Positions 41,446-47,993 of a stretch of 64,000 nt of DNA are shown here, piece by piece. The stretch is from assembly GCF_041380015.1 (NCBI RefSeq), contig NZ_CP159978.1. The stretch is one strand, 5' to 3'. Origin of the DNA: Buchananella felis (GTDB lineage Bacteria > Actinomycetota > Actinomycetes > Actinomycetales > Actinomycetaceae). The number at the start of each line of letters is the position of its first letter. Positions within the stretch are counted from its first letter, which is position 1. A program made the position numbers and the translations under genes. The notes under the pieces were generated by a model, which saw nothing but the letters and a program-made list of their open reading frames with translations, searched no databases and was not told where the DNA came from.

Positions 41446-41491
41446 CGGCAGACCGGCAGACCGGCAGGACGGCAGGCCGGCAGGACGGCAG
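41446..41491. repeat. 8-bp tandem repeat ggcagacc/ggcaggac
   Basis: Nearly six units of an 8-base repeat (gaccggca, ggacggca, ggccggca) between the HAD gene and the first paralogue gene. A related 8-bp array (gggcggca) lies at about 47065-47090, at the other end of the paralogue cluster. Confidence 0.75.
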
Positions 41492-41576
41492 TGAAACTCC
41501 TTGGGACGCGCACTCTCCGCTCCGGCGCAAGCGCGTGTGCCAGACTCTCTCTGGGCCCCGGCGTGAGTGAGGAAAC

Positions 41577-43253
41577 ATGGATGAGCTAGCGCAGAGCTTG
41601 GTTGAAAAGATTGTCGCGTTCGTTGCGGCCGCGCAGAAGGCGAGCTGGCCGCTGCCCCTGCTGTCGGCGGACGGGGAAGCGGCCCCCACCAAGTACACGG
41701 CCAGGAGCGCGCTGCTGGACCCGGCGGACTTTGGTTTCCAGGCCACCGCGCGGTTTGACGCCGCCGGCATTAGCGCATACTGCCTCGACCTGCGCGCGGC
41801 GGCGAATTACGACCAGGCCGAAGACGAGGAAGACCAGGAAAGCATCCTGCAGGACTTCAACGAAGCCTTTGAGCTGTTGTGTGACCACTTTGACGTGCCG
41901 TTCATGGCGGTTACCGGCGACGAGCGGACGGGATACCGCTGGTGGGTTCTGCCCGGCGGCCTGGGGCTTCACATGGTCTTCACCGACGAAGTAGCAGTCG
42001 AGCTGTGGGTGACTGGTTGCGGCCCGGCTGGTGTGGGAGGTGCCGGCCTGGATTCTGACGTCGAAAAGGTCGCCATGGCTCCCGCCGCAAGCACCGCCCC
42101 GCGCGATACGGCGGGCCCGGAGCAGGCCAGCGCGGGGGAGAGCAGCCTGGTGGAGTTGGCGGCCGAGCTCATGGGTGGCCAGTGGTCCAAGGACCGCGAC
42201 TCCCTGTTGAGTTTTGCGGCCAGCCAGGGGTGGGTACGGTTGTCGGGCTCGGATGAGTACTTCTTCCTCTCCGGCGGCGTGCCTGGCGCGAAGCGGGCGG
42301 AGAGCCACCCGGGCGGCGAGCCGCTTGGCGGTGTCATTTGCACCCCGCCGCAGGTGTTGGTGACCGGCAACGGCTTGCGCCCCACCAGGTTGACGCTGAC
42401 TTTGCCGAACCAGTGGGTGGACGACGTTTCGCTTGCCGCCCTCTCCGCGCGCCTTGGCCCCGCCGAGGCCGGGCAACGTGAGGCCGGGCCGACCGGGCAA
42501 GGTGAGGCCGGGCCGGGGGAGAAGCACACGTGGCGAGTGGGGCCCCGAGTGCTGGAGCTGTCCTGCGACGGCGCACAGGCGCGGCTAGCGGTGCGGGAGG
42601 AACCCGCCGGCTGGGAGGACCTGCTGGATAGGGGGCAGGTCCTGTCCTACGCGCTTGACGTGGTGGAGGAGCTGACTGCAGGTAGCGAGCCGTTGGATGC
42701 GGCAGACGTGGAGCGGCTTGCCGCAAAACACGGCTGGACCAAGACCGAGTGCGACGAGGACGGCAAGGAACTCTTCCTCAGCCCGCGCGCACCGTGGGGC
42801 TTGCCCGGGGTGGTGGTGGACTACCACAACGCGGCGGTGAGGCAGATCCTATTCCACTGCATGCCCGGTTCGCGAGCCTTGGCCGGGGAAAGAGGACGGT
42901 GGGGGCTGGAAGACGACCTGCTGGAGCAGCTGGAGAGCCGGTGCGGGGAGTACGAGCTCGTGGAGTCGTCCTGGTTTGGATACGAGCGTCCTTGGCGCCA
43001 CCTAGACGAACAAGACGACGTGGACAGCTACGTGTTCTGGGCGGCCAACCGGCGCTCGCGGATCACGGTCAAGCACCACAGCCATCAGCTTCCCATCGTG
43101 GTGGACTACCCACTGGTTTACCAGCCGCCCCAGCAGGTTGCCCTCGAGTTTCAGGCGCATCCGTTGGGAGTTAAGGAAACCCGCGGTAAGCACGTGTGGT
43201 TGCTCGCGCTCCTTATCCCGCTGTTGGCGCTCCTGGTCTGGCGCCTTTGGTAG
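41577..43253 (+). CDS. Tail-anchored three-module protein of unknown function, paralogue 1
   Basis: 558 residues. Module 1 (1-145) has LLDPADFGFQATARFDAAGI and YRWWVLPGGLGLHMVFTDE. Module 2 (about 185-310) has SFAASQGWVRLSGSDEYFFL and the phrase ESHPGGEPLGGVICTPPQV. Module 3 (about 360-520) has LAAKHGWTKTECDEDGKELF followed by PWGLPGVVVDYHNAAVRQIL. Modules 2 and 3 share GW, an acidic/aromatic FFLS/LFLS strand and a Pro-rich turn, so they look like internal repeats. A C-terminal helix (KHVWLLALLIPLLALLVWRLW) makes it tail-anchored with a cytoplasmic body. GAGG precedes the ATG. Three relatives follow. I do not recognise a function; it may match an actinomycete-specific DUF family. Confidence 0.8.
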   Translation: MDELAQSLVEKIVAFVAAAQKASWPLPLLSADGEAAPTKYTARSALLDPADFGFQATARFDAAGISAYCLDLRAAANYDQAEDEEDQESILQDFNEAFELLCDHFDVPFMAVTGDERTGYRWWVLPGGLGLHMVFTDEVAVELWVTGCGPAGVGGAGLDSDVEKVAMAPAASTAPRDTAGPEQASAGESSLVELAAELMGGQWSKDRDSLLSFAASQGWVRLSGSDEYFFLSGGVPGAKRAESHPGGEPLGGVICTPPQVLVTGNGLRPTRLTLTLPNQWVDDVSLAALSARLGPAEAGQREAGPTGQGEAGPGEKHTWRVGPRVLELSCDGAQARLAVREEPAGWEDLLDRGQVLSYALDVVEELTAGSEPLDAADVERLAAKHGWTKTECDEDGKELFLSPRAPWGLPGVVVDYHNAAVRQILFHCMPGSRALAGERGRWGLEDDLLEQLESRCGEYELVESSWFGYERPWRHLDEQDDVDSYVFWAANRRSRITVKHHSHQLPIVVDYPLVYQPPQQVALEFQAHPLGVKETRGKHVWLLALLIPLLALLVWRLW

Positions 43254-43484
43254 GCGCAAGGAGTTGCGGCGCCGACAGGGGGTGGTTTGGGCTCGAAGCA
43301 GGGCGGGAGGAACGTCGTACCGCCTAACGCCCCCGTTAACGGGCCCCGCTTCGCGTCGAGCAGGCAGGATGACCCAGCCTAGTTCGGCGGCCGGTAAAGG
43401 CAATTGGTTGACCGGCGAGGCGGGGGGCGGGCAACGATTGTGACAGACTTGCGGCGAAAGTGCCGAGCACAGTGAGGTTGAGGT

Positions 43485-45044
43485 ATGGACCCATTAGCCG
43501 AAGCCCTGGCGTGGAGGATCGTGGTCTTTGTTGAGGCCGCTGAGCGCGCCAGCTGGCCGCTACCGCTGAGCGGCCCGGCCCACACGCTCACGCGCCGCAC
43601 CGCCACAAGCCCGGCGCTGAATCCAGCGGACTTCGGGTTGAGAGCCGATGCTCTATTCGACGCCACGGGGCTGAGCGCATACGGGATCGACCTGCGCGCC
43701 AGCATGGAGTCATTCGAGGAAGGCGCTGACGCAGACGAAGATCAGATCCTTGTCAGCCTGGAGATCGCCTACGAAGTGTTCTCCTCTGAGTTCGGCACGC
43801 CGTACATGTGTGCCGGTCTGGAGGAGGGGACGGGGTACTACTGGTGGCAGCGGCCCAGTGGTCTGCGCATGCACCTGTGCTTCACCGCAGAGGCCACCTC
43901 GGAACTCTGGGTGGCAAGACCGGCAGAGCAAGAGACACCTCAAGCAACACCGGCAAGCACGGTGTGGGACCACATCGACGCGCTGGTAGCCACCAACTGG
44001 ACAGAGAGCCAGCTCAGCCTGCTGCAACTGGCGCGCGCTCGCGGGTGGACGGCACTTTCCGACTCCTATGAATGCTTCTACCTAAACCATAGGGCTGGTG
44101 ACGCAGCGTGGCTCGCGGAGAGCCACCCGCGTGGCGTCCCGGACTATGCAGTCATCTGCGCGCCGCCCGAGGTGTGGGTGTCTGCGAACCCGCCCGGTGC
44201 CGGCCGTGTCACCACAACCTTCGCTGCGGTGACGCAACCGGAGGCGCTAATCGCTCAGGTTCGCTCCAGGTATGGGGCAGGGCGGAGCGAGGAGACGGGC
44301 GGCGAGACCAAGCACACCTGGCAGGTTGACCAGTACAAGACCCTGACCGTGACGCTCCGGGGCATTGAGGTCACCGTCGATGTGCACGTTAGCGCGTACG
44401 GCATGACACGGCGAGTGCCCGTGCAGGAATTTGCGGCTGAGTCCATGGCGCTCATCGCGCACCTCACCGAGGCGCCCACGGCACCCACGGCCGCAGACAT
44501 CGCCCACTTGGCGCAATCCCGCGACTGGGTAAGGATGGGACCGGAGTCCACAACGGAAGGTGTTTTCTTTACTCGCCAGAGCGTTGAGGGCAAGCCGGGC
44601 GTGGTGGTCGGCTACCGCAACGGGCTTGTTAAGCACGTTTTTCTCCAGGCGCTGCCGCTCGGACTCACCACCGCCCACCGGAACGACGTTCACGCCTCCC
44701 TGGTGTGGCTGCTTGGCCAACTGGGCAGGGAGTTTGAGCCGGTCGGAAAACAAACTCCGCCCGTTACGTTCTCTGCGGAGAGGTACCGAGGTCGAGCCGT
44801 TCCACGGGAGTTGGGCCGCTACCGCTTCACGGCCAAGAACGGATCGGCGCTGGTGACGGTGGTGCCTTCGTTCCATGAGGTCCGGGTGGAAGTGAGCTAC
44901 CCGCTGACCAACATCTCGCCGACTTTCACGGCGCCGGAGAGTGGGCCGATCACCGCCGAGGGCAAGACGCCTCCCGGTTTCAAAGCCTTGGTGTTCGTTC
45001 TGGGGGTGCTGACGGTGACCCTGATAGCGGCGTTGCTCACCTGA
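43485..45044 (+). CDS. Tail-anchored three-module protein of unknown function, paralogue 2
   Basis: 519 residues in the same arrangement as paralogue 1: module 1 (ALNPADFGLRADALFDATGL, YYWWQRPSGLRMHLCFTAE), module 2 (ARARGWTALSDSYECFYLN, AESHPRGVPDYAVICAPPEV), module 3 (LAQSRDWVRMGPESTTEGVF, KPGVVVGYRNGLVKHVFLQA) and a C-terminal helix (about 497-518). Identity to paralogue 1 is moderate, so this is an old duplication. GAGG lies 7-8 bases before the ATG and the spacing from paralogue 1 (231 bases) suggests its own promoter. Confidence 0.8.
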   Translation: MDPLAEALAWRIVVFVEAAERASWPLPLSGPAHTLTRRTATSPALNPADFGLRADALFDATGLSAYGIDLRASMESFEEGADADEDQILVSLEIAYEVFSSEFGTPYMCAGLEEGTGYYWWQRPSGLRMHLCFTAEATSELWVARPAEQETPQATPASTVWDHIDALVATNWTESQLSLLQLARARGWTALSDSYECFYLNHRAGDAAWLAESHPRGVPDYAVICAPPEVWVSANPPGAGRVTTTFAAVTQPEALIAQVRSRYGAGRSEETGGETKHTWQVDQYKTLTVTLRGIEVTVDVHVSAYGMTRRVPVQEFAAESMALIAHLTEAPTAPTAADIAHLAQSRDWVRMGPESTTEGVFFTRQSVEGKPGVVVGYRNGLVKHVFLQALPLGLTTAHRNDVHASLVWLLGQLGREFEPVGKQTPPVTFSAERYRGRAVPRELGRYRFTAKNGSALVTVVPSFHEVRVEVSYPLTNISPTFTAPESGPITAEGKTPPGFKALVFVLGVLTVTLIAALLT

Positions 45045-45572
45045 GCAGCGTCGAGCGGCGCGTGGTCTTCTTGCGGTCTTGCATCATCCTCCGCCAAGCC
45101 CAGCCGTAGAAGTGGGAGAAATGCTGGCCGTCCTCGGCCCACGGGTCGCTGGCGGGGACGATCGGGCGGCGGCTGACCTGGGAGGCGATGGTGAAGTAGA
45201 CGGACCACGTCAGGAGCAGGATCCCAAGCGAGAGGTAGAACCACTCCTGGCCGCTGGATAGCAGCGGGACGGCCCGGGGGGGGCGGCGGGGTTGAAGGCA
45301 AGCGTCACGTTGGTGCCGGCTTCGAGGCACGGCGTGAATAGGTGGGCACTGCCCTCCAGCGTCTGGCCGCCTGGCCGGTAGAAGAAGTAGGTCTCGCAGG
45401 AGCGCGCGATTTGGCTGAGCGGCAGGTTGGGACCGCGTTCGAGCGTCACGGTGACGGCCCCGGTGGTGCGCCCGCTCCAGGCGAAGGTCTGGAGCAGCCG
45501 GTAGCCACCCATGTACAGGAAGAACGCAACGGACACGGCCAGGCCGACTAGGTGCATCGGCAGGGCGCGCAA
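45037..45572 (-). pseudogene. Frameshifted two-helix membrane protein (DUF3592-like), break in a G8 tract
   Basis: The 5' part (45572 to about 45284) codes for an N-terminal helix (LVGLAVSVAFFLYMGGYRLL) and a beta-rich extracytoplasmic domain with two Cys (ARSCETYFFYRPGG, TPCLEAGTNVTLAFNPA). The rest, in another frame, begins AVPLLSSGQEWFYLSLGILL with a second helix and ends DRKKTTRRSTLLR. The frames meet in eight Gs at 45276-45283 (plus strand); nine Gs would give one continuous protein of about 178 residues. The layout is like DUF3592 proteins. It is divergent from paralogue 3 and overlaps its start. Either a pseudogene, a phase-variable gene or a sequencing error. Confidence 0.7.
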
Positions 45573-47003
45573 GCGGTCCCGGGTAGAGGGCGGGCTCCCC
45601 AGCGTGGGGCGGGGAGGCTGCGTCTGCCGTTGACGCAGCCCGCGAGCGGGACGCCGATCAACCAGGTCACGGCCACGAGCCCCCTGCTGGACCCCGCCGA
45701 CGTTTCTGCCGGGGCCGACGTTCCGCCCGCCAGCGGCGTTGCCGGGGCCGCCGCCGAATTGGCCGGTGGTTTCAATGCCGCCGACGTTTCGCCCGCCGCT
45801 GCGAGGACCACCGCCGCCTTGAGCGCGGCTGGCCCCGCACCGGCGTTAGTGGGGGCGGACGGATTTCTAGAACTGGTGTGGCGGAGCGTCGTCGAAAGAT
45901 GGTCGGTGAATCTGAACGCGCTACTGCACTTCGCGGCCGACATGGGGTGGTTGCGATTGTCGGGCTCGTTCGAGTCCTTCTTTCTGACCGGTGGCGGTGC
46001 GCCAGAGGCAGTGAGCCACCCGCAGGGCGAACCGTTGCTGGAGGTGATCTGCGAGCCGCCGCGAGTCTTTGTCTCGAGCGAGGGGACCGGCAGGCGCGTG
46101 CTCTCAGTGAACCTGCCCGAACACGTAGCCGAGGCCGAGCTGCTCACCGTCCTTGCGCATCGCTTCGGCGATCCCACCATCACCAGGTTGGGCTATGGCT
46201 GGCGATACCAGTGGGATGTTGACGACCGGGTGCTGACGTTTACCGAGATCGGCGGGCGGGTGGTGCTCAGCGTGGCCGACGATCACGCGGTCACTGACGA
46301 GATCGTGAATGAGGACTTTGTGCTGCAGCGCCTCAACACACTGATCGAGGACCTCACCGCCGTGGAAATCGCTGAGCACGCCAGCTTTGTGCGGCAGCTG
46401 GCCAAGAAGTACCGGTGGGTGAAGACGGACGGGCGCGGGTGCGACACCGAGTACTACGCCTCGCCGATCGGGCCGTGGGGTGTGCCCGGCGTGGTGGTCC
46501 ACTACCGGAAGGGGATGGTGCAGCAGGTGTTCGTGCAGGGGATGCCCTACCGCCACACCCTGGCCGGGCGCCAGCAGCTCGGCCAGATACGCGACAGCCT
46601 GCTGGAGGCGTTCGCCAGCAAGTACGGGCCGTACAACCAGCGGGGCGCCCTCCAGGAAGGCCCCCGGGGGCTGATGAGTCCACGCGAGCGGGCGGCAAAG
46701 GGCTACTGGTTCTACGCGCTTAACCGCAAGTCCATCGTGACCATCCTGGATGAAGAGGACGCCCTGCCGATCTCCGTGACCTATGCGCTGTCGAAACTGT
46801 CTGAGTACTGGGGCGCTGCCCAGGAGAACTGGTATCTGGAGCTCGCCGAGAGGGACACGGCGCAGGGAGGCACGTGGTTTAGGGAGTTCCAGCGCCAGCT
46901 CAAGCCGCTGCCGGGGCCGACGAGCCTGATCTACGGGGGTAAGCACTTCCTAGCGCTCGCGGGTGTGCTGCTGCTGGCGGTCATCGTCAGGATCTTCTGG
47001 TAG
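45552..47003 (+). CDS. Paralogue 3 of the tail-anchored family, with replaced N-terminus
   Basis: 483 residues. Modules 2 and 3 are well preserved (AADMGWLRLSGSFESFFLTG, SHPQGEPLLEVICEPPRV; LAKKYRWVKTDGRGCDTEYY, PWGVPGVVVHYRKGMVQQVF), as is the C-terminal helix (KHFLALAGVLLLAVIVRIFW). Module 1 is nearly gone: after LPLTQPASGTPINQVTATS and PLLDPADV the chain turns into an Ala/Gly/Pro-rich linker with repeated ADV-PPA motifs. The first 25 residues come from sequence antisense to the neighbouring membrane gene, and the GTG at 45552 has no ribosome site. It is probably a 5'-truncated, decaying copy, although modules 2 and 3 remain open. Confidence 0.6.
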   Translation: MHRQGAQAVPGRGRAPQRGAGRLRLPLTQPASGTPINQVTATSPLLDPADVSAGADVPPASGVAGAAAELAGGFNAADVSPAAARTTAALSAAGPAPALVGADGFLELVWRSVVERWSVNLNALLHFAADMGWLRLSGSFESFFLTGGGAPEAVSHPQGEPLLEVICEPPRVFVSSEGTGRRVLSVNLPEHVAEAELLTVLAHRFGDPTITRLGYGWRYQWDVDDRVLTFTEIGGRVVLSVADDHAVTDEIVNEDFVLQRLNTLIEDLTAVEIAEHASFVRQLAKKYRWVKTDGRGCDTEYYASPIGPWGVPGVVVHYRKGMVQQVFVQGMPYRHTLAGRQQLGQIRDSLLEAFASKYGPYNQRGALQEGPRGLMSPRERAAKGYWFYALNRKSIVTILDEEDALPISVTYALSKLSEYWGAAQENWYLELAERDTAQGGTWFREFQRQLKPLPGPTSLIYGGKHFLALAGVLLLAVIVRIFW

Positions 47004-47129
47004 GGCGGAAAGGGGACGCCCTGCAAAATCAGTGGGCCGTGGCCGTGCAGGTGCGAGAGTGGCCGGGCGGCAGGGCGGCAGGGCAGCAGGGCGAGCGATT
47101 TCTTCCAGCCCGCCACGCTGGTCGTAGAG

Positions 47130-47871
47130 GTGGCGAACGATGGCTGGCCGGCCGCGCGAGTGCAATACCTGTTGCGGGGGCGGGCGTGCGCCGTGGAGCC
47201 GTGGCCCGGCGTGAGGACGTACGGGGTGTGGCCGCAGGTTCTATTCACGGTGGAGGACGGCGAGCGCGCCGAGATCTGGGTGGACCGCCCCCTGCCCAGC
47301 CAGGACGACGAGCTGCTGCTGCGCGGCCGGTACGTGGCCGGACGGGGTGAGATCGAGAGCCCGGGGGAGGGCGCCGGGGGAGGGCGCCGGGGAGAGCGCC
47401 GGGCCGGGCGCTGGGCCGGGTGCTGGCGAGGGCGGGCGCGTTGAGGTGATGATCGCGCGCGCCCTTTTTGAGGCGCTTGCCCAGTTGCACGACGTTCCCG
47501 CCGACCTGCCCGAAGGCGCGGTGGAGTTCGTGGCGGCACCAGGCGAGGGCCGGGACGAGGACGGAATCGAGAATTACCCGGCGTTTGGGGCGTGGCACGT
47601 GCGCGCGGGCGATGAGGTATGGCGCGCGGTGGAGGTGGATGCGGTGCTGGACGCCGAGCGCGAGCACGTGCGGGCGCGGCGCTACCAGGTGTGGCGTGAC
47701 GGCGATCTGGACGCCAGGTGGCGGGCGGTGCGCGGGGAGGCAGGCGTCCGGGTGTGGGCGGGGCGGGCCTGCGCGGAGGTGGACGAGCCGCTGAGCGGGG
47801 AGCAGGTGGCCGAGCTGCCCGGGCCCGTGCGGACGCTGATCGAGGCGTTGCCGGAGCCCGGAGGCGGCTAG
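47130..47871 (+). pseudogene. Paralogue 4 remnant, frameshifted in a G-rich 12/13-bp repeat
   Basis: The first part (from 47130; similar sequence begins at about 47097 with DFFQPATLVVEVANDGWPAA) resembles module 1, including GVWPQVLFTVEDGERAEIWV. The second part (about 47390-47871, another frame) reads MIARALFEALAQLHDVPADL and ends at VRTLIEALPEPGGG. They meet in gggggagggcgcc repeats; removing one G from the second unit restores GEGAGEGAGESAGPGAG and joins the halves. No C-terminal membrane helix. It is in the same frame as the stop codon of paralogue 3. Most likely a pseudogene. Confidence 0.6.
47354..47402 (+). repeat. 12/13-bp G-rich tandem repeat at a frameshift
   Basis: gggggagggcgcc twice, then ggggagagcgcc and shorter gggccgggcgct/gggccgggtgct units. 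The unit of 13 instead of 12 bases accounts for the frame change in the surrounding gene. Confidence 0.75.
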
Positions 47872-47993
47872 GGAAGCGGTGGCTCGCGAAGCAAGACCGG
47901 GACGATGCGCGGGAGGCAGGAGCTCTCGGGCAAGCCGGGCTTTGCGCAGCCCCGTCCCGCGCCAACGCCGTGGCTTATGTGGGGTGTGAACGT

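Noticed and set aside
41387..41770. N-terminal extension of the HAD phosphatase by about 128 residues.
   Set aside because: It crosses an 8-bp repeat and the divergent promoter and start of paralogue 1; the catalytic motif begins right after the ATG at 41386.
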